64,000 nt of DNA from SABI01 sp963663665 (GTDB taxonomy: Bacteria; Spirochaetota; Spirochaetia; Sphaerochaetales; Sphaerochaetaceae): the NCBI GenBank assembly GCA_963663665.2, contig CAXXKP010000010.1, forward strand, positions 186,001 to 250,000, read 5' to 3'. This document shows, piece after piece, positions 41,995 to 50,531 of this stretch (positions are counted from its first letter, which is position 1; each line of letters opens with the position of its first letter). A model generated the notes under the pieces. It made no database searches, was not told the DNA's origin, and saw nothing but the letters and a program-made list of their open reading frames with translations. The translations under genes were made by a program, and so were the position numbers.

Positions 41995-42882
41995 ATGATA
42001 TTAGAGGGATTGTATCTACTTTTATATCTATTTGCTTTTGCGACTGGCTGCATGGCACTTGTCCTATCAGTAGTGTTTCACATTCGTGAGACACTCGAAT
42101 GGACAGCATATTTTATTGTATTTATCTCTTCTCTCCTGATTATTATTTTCCTCCAAATAAGTATGGTCTTCATCCATATTTTTACGAGTGGAACAATACA
42201 ATTGATTTTTAAGTTCATCATAAATCCAGTAATTATTGCTAATGTTGCTTTCCTTATTGTATTCATTCCTTTTTTTACATCATGGGTTATTGCTCATCCA
42301 TTTAGGAATTTCTATAAAATAGTTTTTATTTCTTTAAGTGGAATCTTTATCGCCTTAAGTGTTCTCTCTCTCATTTTTCCCTTTCTTAGTGTATTCGCGA
42401 CAGTTGCTAGTGGCGTGTTTATCTTTGCTCTATTTTTTTCCATTTCGATAATTCTTAAAAATTTGAAAGATATTGCTTCAAAAGATGTAAGAAAGGTAAG
42501 TAAAACTACGATAATTATCACATTCTCAATGATACCTCTTGTCATTCTTTCTCTCATTTTTCCAGATCTGAGGAACTTCTTCTATCCCCTTTATTTCCTC
42601 GCTTTTAGCGTCACAATTATGGTCTATTTATTTCTCTATTTTAAGAAGATGCCTCATGAGGCAAATGCCCCTCCTACACTCGAATCTCTGAGTGAGTATA
42701 GGATCAGTGAAAGAGAGTTCTCTGTGATACTTCTCATCAAAGAGGGCCTTACTAATAAAGAAATAGCAGCTAATCTTGCAATTTCAGCTAATACTGTGAA
42801 TAATCATATAGCAAATATTTTTACTAAAACGCAGGTGAGAAGCCGAATCGACCTTTTAAATGTCCTTAACAAAGAGAGGTAA
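41995..42882 (+). CDS. Seven-helix membrane protein with LuxR-type DNA-binding domain
   Basis: A 295-residue protein. Residues 1-220 contain seven hydrophobic segments, starting LYLLLYLFAFATGCMALVL and ending in FSVTIMVYLFLYF. The C-terminal roughly 60 residues form a LuxR/GerE helix-turn-helix: ISEREFSVILLIKEGLTNKE, AANLAISANTVNNHIANIF and KTQVRSRIDLL. It is probably a membrane-bound one-component regulator that senses a membrane or external signal and binds DNA directly. It lies two bases after the RloB-like stop and two bases before the hydrolase start, so it belongs to the same transcript. Its target is not evident; control of its own operon is a guess. Confidence 0.82.
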   Translation: MILEGLYLLLYLFAFATGCMALVLSVVFHIRETLEWTAYFIVFISSLLIIIFLQISMVFIHIFTSGTIQLIFKFIINPVIIANVAFLIVFIPFFTSWVIAHPFRNFYKIVFISLSGIFIALSVLSLIFPFLSVFATVASGVFIFALFFSISIILKNLKDIASKDVRKVSKTTIIITFSMIPLVILSLIFPDLRNFFYPLYFLAFSVTIMVYLFLYFKKMPHEANAPPTLESLSEYRISEREFSVILLIKEGLTNKEIAANLAISANTVNNHIANIFTKTQVRSRIDLLNVLNKER

Positions 42883-42884
42883 TT

Positions 42885-43682
42885 ATGGATGAAAAAGTAA
42901 GAAAATGCGCTACAGAGATTGCTTTAGTACATCAAGGGAAATCTGAACATGCAGTTCTCTGCCTTCATGGCTTCACTGGATATCCTGGTGAATTAGCCCT
43001 TATAGCAAAACTTTTATATGATAGTGGGTTTGATGTATTTGTCCCTCGCTACCCAGGTCATGGCTCTAGTGGAGAGGATTTTATGAATAGTGACTCATCT
43101 ATGTGGGTTCAAAAAGCGTTAGATAGTTATAGAGCACTAGAGGGTGCCTATAAAAGCATAAGTCTAATAGGGCACTCGATGGGTGGCCTTATAGCATTAA
43201 AAGTTGCTTTAGAAGTAAAGAATGCCTCTAAAATAGTATTATATGCTCCCGCACTTCTCCTTAATAAACCAATACCAACAGTTCTCCTTAGCTTGCTTCT
43301 CTTATTCAAGAAGAGAAAAAAAGTAGAGTGGAAAAAAGATCCTAATTATCCTTTTTTTGATGAAAGAGATAAGGGGGATGACGAGTACCTTGGTAAAGAA
43401 TATTGGTCGTATATCTATTACCGTCAAACCTTAGAATTAGAAAAACTAAGGAAAGAAGTTCTTTCAAAAATTGAAGAAATAGATAATGAGATTCTCGTAT
43501 TTACGGGAGGACTCGATACCACAGTAGATAAAAGAGTAGGGGCTTTGATTGAGCATGGGACAAAGGGAAAAGAGAATAGATGGATAGACCTACCGAATGC
43601 AACTCATCTCATTCCTTATGATAAGGATGCTGCTAGCCGAGATTTTGCAATGCAAGAGACCTTAGTATTTCTTACACCATAA
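42885..43682 (+). CDS. Alpha/beta hydrolase, carboxylesterase/monoacylglycerol-lipase type
   Basis: A 265-residue alpha/beta hydrolase like Bacillus Est30/YvaK. The oxyanion region is CLHGFTGYPGE, followed by VPRYPGHGSS, the nucleophile elbow LIGHSMGGL, the acid in FTGGLDTTVD and the His in NATHLIPYD. The triad is complete. There is no signal peptide. AGAGAGG precedes the ATG, two bases after the LuxR-type gene. As last gene of the phosphatase/RloAB-like operon it could act on a lipid or ester signal linked to the membrane regulator. That link is inferred from position only. Confidence 0.85.
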   Translation: MDEKVRKCATEIALVHQGKSEHAVLCLHGFTGYPGELALIAKLLYDSGFDVFVPRYPGHGSSGEDFMNSDSSMWVQKALDSYRALEGAYKSISLIGHSMGGLIALKVALEVKNASKIVLYAPALLLNKPIPTVLLSLLLLFKKRKKVEWKKDPNYPFFDERDKGDDEYLGKEYWSYIYYRQTLELEKLRKEVLSKIEEIDNEILVFTGGLDTTVDKRVGALIEHGTKGKENRWIDLPNATHLIPYDKDAASRDFAMQETLVFLTP

Positions 43683-43696
43683 CTATCGCATTCTTT

Positions 43697-44656
43697 TTAA
43701 CGACTTGATTGATCGTAGGGCTCACCTAGGGCTCTTGGTGGCATATTACTCTTTGAGAAGAAGATAAGAAGAATAAGTGTTAGCACATATGGCAGTGTTA
43801 ACACAAGGTCACTATATGAACTCGGAAGTTGGAGACGCTGGACTAATACATATCCTCCACTACGAGCAAATCCAAATAAGATGCATGCTAGGAACGTCCT
43901 TCCAATCTTCCAACTCCCAAAAATGTACGCTGCGATTGCAAGGTATCCAAATCCCATATAGATACTCGGTGAAAAATTAGTAAAGATCGAATACGCAAAA
44001 CTCATTCCACCTAAGCCACTCAATGCTCCACTAACAACTGTAGACCAAAAACGAATTTTATTGACATTTCCTCCGGCGGCAGCAACAGCCTGAGGATTAT
44101 CTCCACAAGCTCTAATTTGCATTCCAGTCGGTGTTTTATAGAGGATGTAAGCCATCAATAATGCTATAATAAGAATGATGATTTCAAAAATATAAAAATT
44201 TGTAAAAAAAGAGCCTATGAGAGGTATTTTTGAAATTCCAGGAATAGTTGCTTTAGGAAAAATTTCTAATTGAAATTTATTAGAAGCTTGGCCGAATAAG
44301 GACCCATTAATTTGATTAGCTAAAAATGCTGTGAGAGATATTGATAGCATGTTTATCACTACACCACTAATAACTTGATTCGCTTTGAACCGTATGCACA
44401 TTAATCCGTGTAATGCTGCGAGAAGTCCTCCACCTGCCATTGCAAACAAGAGAGATCCATAAATGAGAACCGTCGGGTTTATATGAAAGAAAGTAGAGGC
44501 GATTGCAACGGACAGTCCACCAAAGAAAGCTCCAAATCCTAAAAGGCCTTCCAATGCTAAATTTATTGTCCCACTACCTTCACTATAAATGCCACCTATT
44601 GCAATTATAAATAGAGGCAATGAAAATGATAATCCGTCAATTATGATACTGTTCAT
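43697..44656 (-). CDS. Nucleoside ABC transporter permease (PnrE/NupQ-like)
   Basis: A 319-residue BPD_transp_2 permease with about nine hydrophobic segments. The start INLALEGLLGFGAFFGGL and the central TPTGMQIRACGDNPQAVAAAGGN are signatures of the COG1079 permease found with BMP-family binding proteins. It overlaps the upstream permease gene by four bases and closes the operon. It converges on the hydrolase gene with a 14-base gap. With its partner permease it forms the membrane channel of a purine-nucleoside importer. Confidence 0.9.
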   Translation of the reverse strand: MNSIIIDGLSFSLPLFIIAIGGIYSEGSGTINLALEGLLGFGAFFGGLSVAIASTFFHINPTVLIYGSLLFAMAGGGLLAALHGLMCIRFKANQVISGVVINMLSISLTAFLANQINGSLFGQASNKFQLEIFPKATIPGISKIPLIGSFFTNFYIFEIIILIIALLMAYILYKTPTGMQIRACGDNPQAVAAAGGNVNKIRFWSTVVSGALSGLGGMSFAYSIFTNFSPSIYMGFGYLAIAAYIFGSWKIGRTFLACILFGFARSGGYVLVQRLQLPSSYSDLVLTLPYVLTLILLIFFSKSNMPPRALGEPYDQSSR

Positions 44657-45792
44657 TGTTTTTTTACTCCATTTCTTTCTTGGGCATATTTATTTGCTAT
44701 TGCTCTGAAAAATATTCCGATTGCACTAAAAAGTAATAATATACTTGTGATAAGTGCTGCAATTTCCCTTAATACTGAAAGCCTGGATGACATATACGTC
44801 GTTCCTCTGTCAAAGGTAACGACTAAGAGAGAAGCCGCCATAGTTCCAATAGTTGAAAGGTTCCCTAGTAGAGCAACTGCTATTGCATCAAAACCAAGAG
44901 AGGGGAGAACGCTTGGTTGGATTGATGCATTTGTACCTACATAGAAGGTGACACCAGATAGACCAGCTAAGGCACCACTAATAACCATCGTCGAAACCAT
45001 AACTTTCCCAACCTCGATGCCAGCATATTTTGATGCTTTTATATTTAATCCTACAGCTTTAAGTTCAAACCCAAATTTGGTTCTATCGAGTAAGAATTTA
45101 AGTATGAAAACAATAATTATCGCAATTGGGAACATAAGTGGGATTTCCATTTTAAGACCGAAGATAGAATAATTGAAAAGTGTTAAGCGAGCATTTTGGC
45201 TTATTTCAACTGATTGCCGGCTTATCGGATCAACATATCTTGTTTGGATGAAAAAACTCACAACATAGCTAATGATATAGTTTAACATGATTGCAACTAC
45301 AACTTCGTTCATATTGAATTTATACTTTAACCATCCAATTCCAGCACCAACTAAGGCTCCTACAACAAGGCCTATAAGTACTACTAACAATTTAGCGAAT
45401 AGAGGATCAATAGAGGTATAGCCAATAAAAATTGTAGCTATAAAGCCAGAAATTACCATAATACCAGATACGCAAATATTAAATATCCCATTTTTTAGGG
45501 CTACAGCTACTGATAGAGCTGCAAAAATCATAGGAGTTGTATAATTTAGTAGACTCATAAAATCTGTAAGTTGACTCTTTTTACCTGGATAGCGCAATTT
45601 GGGGAGAATCCCTGCACCTTGCATTATACTTGTATATGCAGTAATAGGATTTTTCCCTAAAAGAAGAAGAAGAAGGGCTCCGGTGAGCAAGCTTGCAACT
45701 ATACAAAAAAGAGAAGTTCTCAGTAATTGATGTTTTCCTGGGCCACAACAAAAAATAAAGAATCTTTTCCAAATATTAGTTTTTTTCAACAT
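44653..45792 (-). CDS. Nucleoside ABC transporter permease (PnrD/NupP-like)
   Basis: A 379-residue permease of the COG4603 group. The N-terminus is a cytoplasmic basic stretch followed by the first helix, then GKNPITAYTSIMQGAG, the MVISGFIAT region, a signature KYKFNMNEVVVAIMLNYI, and RTKFGFELKAVGLNIKASKY. It overlaps the ATPase stop by 17 bases and the second permease start by four, so the three are translationally linked. It is membrane-embedded and pairs with the product of 43697-44656. Confidence 0.9.
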   Translation of the reverse strand: MLKKTNIWKRFFIFCCGPGKHQLLRTSLFCIVASLLTGALLLLLLGKNPITAYTSIMQGAGILPKLRYPGKKSQLTDFMSLLNYTTPMIFAALSVAVALKNGIFNICVSGIMVISGFIATIFIGYTSIDPLFAKLLVVLIGLVVGALVGAGIGWLKYKFNMNEVVVAIMLNYIISYVVSFFIQTRYVDPISRQSVEISQNARLTLFNYSIFGLKMEIPLMFPIAIIIVFILKFLLDRTKFGFELKAVGLNIKASKYAGIEVGKVMVSTMVISGALAGLSGVTFYVGTNASIQPSVLPSLGFDAIAVALLGNLSTIGTMAASLLVVTFDRGTTYMSSRLSVLREIAALITSILLLFSAIGIFFRAIANKYAQERNGVKKQ

Positions 45793-47314
45793 GGGCCCCC
45801 ATCATGTACTCTCCTACTTCAAATTTTGTAAGTTCTGAGCTTTTCTTTATTGTTTGAACTTTCCCATTATACATAACTAAAATAGTATCTGACAGTTCCA
45901 TAATTTCATCTAGTTCTAAAGAGATGAGGAGTATTGCTTTACCTGCTGCCCTTAATTCATCAATTCGTTGATGTATAGATTCTATTGCACCAACATCAAG
46001 TCCTCTAGTAGGTTGAACGAATATAAAAAGGTTTGAGGAAAGATTAATTTCACGAGCAATGATTGCCTTTTGTTGATTACCACCACTCATACTTCTTGTG
46101 ACTGTTTTGTTCCCATTGCTACATCTTATATCATAATCATTGATGAGGCAGTCACTTAATACATTCATCTGGTTAAAATCTAAAATTCCATGGGTATTAC
46201 AATAGGGTTGCATATAATATTGTTTAAAAAGCAAATTTTCTCGTAAATTGAGATCAAGAATGAGACCTACTGAATGGCGATCCTCTGGAATATAACTTAT
46301 TCCAAGGCGGCTACGTTCGCGGATACTTTTATCTGTGAGTTCTATCCCCGATAAGAGAATACTGCCTCCTTTGACTCGAATGAGACCTGTAATAGCATCA
46401 GCAATTTCAACTTGTCCATTACCAGCGACTCCCGCGATAGCAAGGATTTCACCACGATGAACATTGAAAGAGGCATTATTTACTAAGGTAATATTGTCAT
46501 GTGAAACTACAGTAAGGTTTTTTACCTCTAATACGAGTTCTCCTATATCATGTTCTTGATGTGCAATGTTGAATAATATTTCTCTGCCAACCATCAAAGC
46601 TGACATTTCTTTTATACTTGTTGTTTTGATATCTCTTAAACCAACTAATTTCCCTTTACAGATAATTGCACAGCGATCTGCTATTTTTTTCACTTCATCT
46701 AATTTATGAGTAATTAGAATGATTGTTTTACCTTGTGCTCTTAGATTTTGGATAATCTGTAAAAGAGATTCAATTTCCTGCGGTGTTAGGACAGCCGTAG
46801 GTTCATCAAAAATAAGAATTTCAGCGTTACGGTAGAGCATTTTTAATATTTCTACTCTTTGTCTTGTTGAAACAGGAATATTTTTAATGAGATCTGTTGG
46901 ATTCACCTCAAGTTGATACAATTGAGAGATTTCTTTGATTTGCGAATTAGCGGATTCAAGGTCCACATACGGCAATAGTCCAAATTTTTTCTTTGTTGGC
47001 TCAATCCCTAGAATAATATTTTCGGCGATAGTTTGGTCTTCAACAAGCATGAAGTGTTGATGTACCATCCCAATACTCAGTTCATTTGCCACTACAGGTG
47101 ATGAAATCGTTCGGTGTGCACCATTGATAAGGATCTCACCGTCATCAGGTTGATACATCCCAAATAGCATACTCATAAGGGTTGACTTGCCTGCACCATT
47201 CTCTCCTAGAATTGCGAGTATCTCACCCTTCTCTATACTAAATGAGATGTCATCATTAGCAATAATACCAGGGAATCGTTTTGTGATGTGTTTAAATTCT
47301 ATCAAAGGTGTCAT
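45776..47314 (-). CDS. Nucleoside ABC transporter double ATPase (PnrC/NupO-like)
   Basis: A 512-residue protein with two ABC domains. The first has Walker A GENGAGKST, a divergent signature region around STRQRVEILKML and Walker B ILIFDEPTAVLTP. The second has the degenerate P-loop GVAGNGQVE that is normal in this family, and the signature MSGGNQQKAI. ATG 47314 follows TAGGAG. It serves the two downstream permeases and the BMP binding protein encoded upstream, with a strong hairpin in the 75-base gap to that gene. Confidence 0.92.
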   Translation of the reverse strand: MTPLIEFKHITKRFPGIIANDDISFSIEKGEILAILGENGAGKSTLMSMLFGMYQPDDGEILINGAHRTISSPVVANELSIGMVHQHFMLVEDQTIAENIILGIEPTKKKFGLLPYVDLESANSQIKEISQLYQLEVNPTDLIKNIPVSTRQRVEILKMLYRNAEILIFDEPTAVLTPQEIESLLQIIQNLRAQGKTIILITHKLDEVKKIADRCAIICKGKLVGLRDIKTTSIKEMSALMVGREILFNIAHQEHDIGELVLEVKNLTVVSHDNITLVNNASFNVHRGEILAIAGVAGNGQVEIADAITGLIRVKGGSILLSGIELTDKSIRERSRLGISYIPEDRHSVGLILDLNLRENLLFKQYYMQPYCNTHGILDFNQMNVLSDCLINDYDIRCSNGNKTVTRSMSGGNQQKAIIAREINLSSNLFIFVQPTRGLDVGAIESIHQRIDELRAAGKAILLISLELDEIMELSDTILVMYNGKVQTIKKSSELTKFEVGEYMMGAHVEKN

Positions 47315-47349
47315 GCAAATTGCTCCTAATCGCCAAAGAATCAAGTTAC

Positions 47350-47374
47350 GTAGAGGGGAAAAATTCCCCTCTAC
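47350..47374 (-). promoter_or_regulatory. Strong RNA hairpin between binding-protein and ATPase genes
   Basis: GTAGAGGGGAA (47350-47360) and TTCCCCTCTAC (47364-47374) form a perfect 11-bp stem with a three-base loop. No T-run follows on the minus strand, so it is not a typical terminator. A stem here would protect the binding-protein message and lower expression of the downstream transporter genes. Confidence 0.6.
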
Positions 47375-47388
47375 AATATCAGATTTCT

Positions 47389-48510
47389 TTATTTAACAGT
47401 GAACTCGTCTGGAGTGAATCCCCCAAAATTTGAAGGAGGAATAATTTTCCCATTCTTCACTTCCTGATAAGCAGTATCAACACTCTTAATGGTAGAAGGG
47501 GAGAGCTGATTGCGGTTTGCTTCTTTTACAAATCCAGTTGAATCTGTATCTGCTTTTAATAGCATATTCCCACCTTTAAAAGTACCATTTTGAATAGTAT
47601 TTAATACTCTTTCAACATTCAAACTCATTTTCTTGAGAACGCTGGTGAGAACTACGTTTTTACCACCATATTCTCCGTCATTCCATTGGTCAACATCGCA
47701 ACCAATAATCATTAGTTTCCCATCACTCTCTTTTGCTGCAGTGAAAGCCCCGTTACCTGATGCTCCAGCCGCAACAAATAATACATCGACACCTTTTTGA
47801 ATAAGTTGTTCGCTTATAATCTTACCACGAGCTTCATCTGCGAAAGAGCCAACATAGTTACCTCCAACATTTGTTCCAGTAACATCAGTTCCAGCTTGGC
47901 TAGCAAGTTCAACAACTTCTACTTGAGTTCCTAATTTTACATTAGCATATTTCACACCAGCTTCAAATCCATACTGATAATTTACATTGGATGGATATGC
48001 TACACCATTCATTACAGCTACTTTATTAGTCTTTGTTGCTGTAGCAGCGCTCACTCCTGCGAAGAAACCTGATTCTTGTTCAGCGAACTGCATAGCATAT
48101 ACATTAGGTAATTCTAATGTATTTCCTTGAGCGTCTGAAGGATAGGTATCAACTAAAATAAATTTGGTTTCAGGGTTATCAATAGCTAATTGTCCAATCC
48201 CAGCAAATTGGAATCCTGTACATACCAATACATCATAATCTGCTACAACATCAGCGGCAGTTTTTAATGCCATTGCAACATCCCCACTAGGTTCTCTAAT
48301 TGGTGTTACTTTAGCGCCTGGGTTATTTTCGATGAAGGCAAGAATTCCATTATAGTTATCTTCATTAAAAGACCCATCATCAACTCCAGAAGGGGTTGTA
48401 ATAATTGCAATATTCAATCCTTGTTCTGCGGCGACAACCTCTTTGCTTCCAGAAGCGAACATTACACTTGTAATGATAACAAGCACAAATACCAAAAACA
48501 CTTTCTTCAT
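47389..48510 (-). CDS. BMP-family (PnrA-like) nucleoside-binding protein
   Basis: A 373-residue basic membrane protein (Bmp) family receptor. A signal peptide (MKKVFLVFVLVIITSVMFA) is followed by SGSKEV. The first mature segment is NIAIITTPSGVDDGSFNEDN, and other blocks are FILVDTYPS, QFAEQESGFFAGVSA and DVLFVAAGASGNGAF. In Treponema pallidum the orthologous PnrA (TmpC) binds purine nucleosides. No lipobox Cys is visible, unlike TmpC, so this one may be periplasmic. It is the first transporter gene after mtnA and is followed by a stabilising hairpin. Confidence 0.9.
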   Translation of the reverse strand: MKKVFLVFVLVIITSVMFASGSKEVVAAEQGLNIAIITTPSGVDDGSFNEDNYNGILAFIENNPGAKVTPIREPSGDVAMALKTAADVVADYDVLVCTGFQFAGIGQLAIDNPETKFILVDTYPSDAQGNTLELPNVYAMQFAEQESGFFAGVSAATATKTNKVAVMNGVAYPSNVNYQYGFEAGVKYANVKLGTQVEVVELASQAGTDVTGTNVGGNYVGSFADEARGKIISEQLIQKGVDVLFVAAGASGNGAFTAAKESDGKLMIIGCDVDQWNDGEYGGKNVVLTSVLKKMSLNVERVLNTIQNGTFKGGNMLLKADTDSTGFVKEANRNQLSPSTIKSVDTAYQEVKNGKIIPPSNFGGFTPDEFTVK

Positions 48511-48606
48511 TTTTTTTCTCCTTACATAGCATTTAATATATTATATAGTGATTTATGATAGAACTATATCAAACTACATATCTCACTGTATTTAAAAAAC
48601 TAAGCT

Positions 48607-49665
48607 CTATTGTTTCATATGCTCTTTAATTGTATCTGCATTAATATCTGAAATAATTCCTTTCTCAGTAATAATTGCAGTAATATAGGTTGCACTGGTT
48701 ACATCAAAAGCTGGGTTAAATACTTTTACACCTTCTGGACCTGTGGTTCTCCCAAAACCATGAATAACTTCATCTCCATCTCTCTCTTCAATGATGATAT
48801 CATCACCATGGATAGTTTCTAAATCAAAGGTTGAAGTTGGAGCCGCTACATAAAATGGTATTCCATACTCTTTAGCAAGGATAGCAACCCCTGATGTGCC
48901 AATTTTGTTCGCTGTATCTCCATTTCCTGCAATTCTGTCAGCCCCAACAATTATAGCATCTATTTTCCCCAATTTCATTACAATTGAAGCCATACTATCA
49001 CATAAGACTGTCACATCGACCCCTGCTTTGAATAGTTCATATGCAGTAAGGCGAGATCCTTGCAAAAGAGGGCGAGTTTCATTGGAGTAAACTTTAAAAT
49101 CGTACCCTTGTTCATATCCAAGATAAATCGGAGCAAGAGCTGTCCCATACCCTGAGGTTGCCAAGCCACCAGCATTACAGTGAGTCATAATTCCCATTCC
49201 TTTTGAGAATAAGGAGAGGCCATGTTCTCCGATAGCTTTACTCATTGCCTGATCTTCTTCCAATACTGCAATACTCTCCCTTTTTAGTGAAGAAAGAATA
49301 GATTCAATTGTACTCGTAGGACGTTCTATCTCTTCATCTAGGAGTCTTTCCATCCTATCAAGTGCCCAAAACAAATTTACAGCAGTAGGTCGGGAAGTCG
49401 CAAGATATTCTTTTAAAACCTTTGCATCACTATGCATCTCTTCTTTTGTAGTGTAGGAGCCTTGTTTTAAACATACATACATTCCAAACGCAGCAGCAAT
49501 ACCGATCGCTGGTGCTCCTCTGACTTTGAGCTTTTTTATTGCTTCAAAAAGATCTATTCTGTTATCAATCTCTAGATATATTTCTTTCTCAGGTAACTGA
49601 GTTTGATCTAGCAATCTAATAATGTCCTTTTCCTGATCTAAGATGACGGGTAGTATTGTGTTCAT
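48607..49665 (-). CDS. mtnA: Methylthioribose-1-phosphate isomerase (MtnA)
   Basis: A 352-residue eIF2B-like isomerase. The MtnA catalytic residues are visible: Cys in MTHCNAGGLATSGYG and Asp in IVGADRIAGNGDTANKIGT. The N-terminal KKLKVRGAPAIGIAAAFG is also typical. It converts 5-methylthioribose-1-phosphate to methylthioribulose-1-phosphate in methionine salvage; related enzymes act on ribose-1-phosphate. ATG 49665 follows GGAG; TTG 49680 is less likely. It lies between the phosphorylase gene and the nucleoside transporter. No mtnB, mtnC or mtnD is present, so a full salvage pathway is not shown here. Confidence 0.9.
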   Translation of the reverse strand: MNTILPVILDQEKDIIRLLDQTQLPEKEIYLEIDNRIDLFEAIKKLKVRGAPAIGIAAAFGMYVCLKQGSYTTKEEMHSDAKVLKEYLATSRPTAVNLFWALDRMERLLDEEIERPTSTIESILSSLKRESIAVLEEDQAMSKAIGEHGLSLFSKGMGIMTHCNAGGLATSGYGTALAPIYLGYEQGYDFKVYSNETRPLLQGSRLTAYELFKAGVDVTVLCDSMASIVMKLGKIDAIIVGADRIAGNGDTANKIGTSGVAILAKEYGIPFYVAAPTSTFDLETIHGDDIIIEERDGDEVIHGFGRTTGPEGVKVFNPAFDVTSATYITAIITEKGIISDINADTIKEHMKQ

Positions 49666-49702
49666 GATGTTTTTCTCCAATTATTCAGATTCTTATTTTT
49701 CA

Positions 49703-50479
49703 TTATGATAAATATAATACTGCCTGATTGCACATGCAGCTATGTTGATTCAATTTACTTGTTTTATATAGACCACATATGATATCTAGTGCCTTATCCT
49801 TTGCCTCATCTACGGCATGTCTATGATCAAGTGTAGCAAGATTCTCATTTTTTAGGCCACAAGCCATATTAGAAATTAATCCTATTGATGCATAACACAT
49901 ACCTAATTCTTTGGCTAGAAATACTTCTGGAATCCCAGTCATTCCAACTATTGTGCCATTAAGGATTTTATACATATTGATTTCACTCTTACTTTCAAAT
50001 CGTGGCCCTTCAGTACAAACGTAGACCCCTTGAGGCACTATCTGTATTCCTTTTTGCTGAGCCTTTTCAATAAATAGGTTTCTTAAATTCGAACAATATG
50101 GGTCGCTCATATCAGTATGGGCAACAATCGAGTCGTTCCCATCGAAAAAGGTTTTGATTCGATTGGTAGTGAAATCTAGGAAATCATCAATTACAACAAT
50201 TGATCCTACGGGAATTTTTTCATCCATCGACCCACTTGTAGAAAGAGCATATATGTATGAAATTCCAGATTCTTTCAGTGCGAAGATATTGGCTCTGTAA
50301 TTTATCAAATGAGGCGGGGTTGTGTGACCAGACCCATGTCGTGGAAGAAATAGTATTTCCTCATTCAGCAACGTAAATCGAAATGTCTCTACATCACCAT
50401 ACGGGGTCTTTACAAGGTATGGACCTGATAAGGTATTAAGGGAATTCACTCCAGTTCCACCAATTATAGCTTTATTCAT
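49703..50479 (-). CDS. MTAP/PNP-family nucleoside phosphorylase, 6-oxopurine-type residues
   Basis: A 258-residue phosphorylase of the MTAP/PNP family. Phosphate and ribose sites are seen in IIGGTG, LPRHGSGHTTPPH, YRANIFALKESG and TEGPRFESKSEI. The methionine that contacts the sugar is in GMTGIPEVFLAKE (Met180). In adenosine-specific MTAP the base-contact segment has two Asp (T-D-Y-D); here it is SNMACG, with Asn204 and Ala206. That pattern is found in 6-oxopurine and methylthioinosine phosphorylases. With mtnA next to it, release of methylthioribose-1-phosphate from methylthioinosine is plausible. General inosine/guanosine phosphorolysis is the alternative. Confidence 0.85.
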   Translation of the reverse strand: MNKAIIGGTGVNSLNTLSGPYLVKTPYGDVETFRFTLLNEEILFLPRHGSGHTTPPHLINYRANIFALKESGISYIYALSTSGSMDEKIPVGSIVVIDDFLDFTTNRIKTFFDGNDSIVAHTDMSDPYCSNLRNLFIEKAQQKGIQIVPQGVYVCTEGPRFESKSEINMYKILNGTIVGMTGIPEVFLAKELGMCYASIGLISNMACGLKNENLATLDHRHAVDEAKDKALDIICGLYKTSKLNQHSCMCNQAVLYLS

Positions 50480-50531
50480 CTATTCGGTACACTCCATTTT
50501 AAAATATTGCACATATTCGCCGTGTAGGAGA

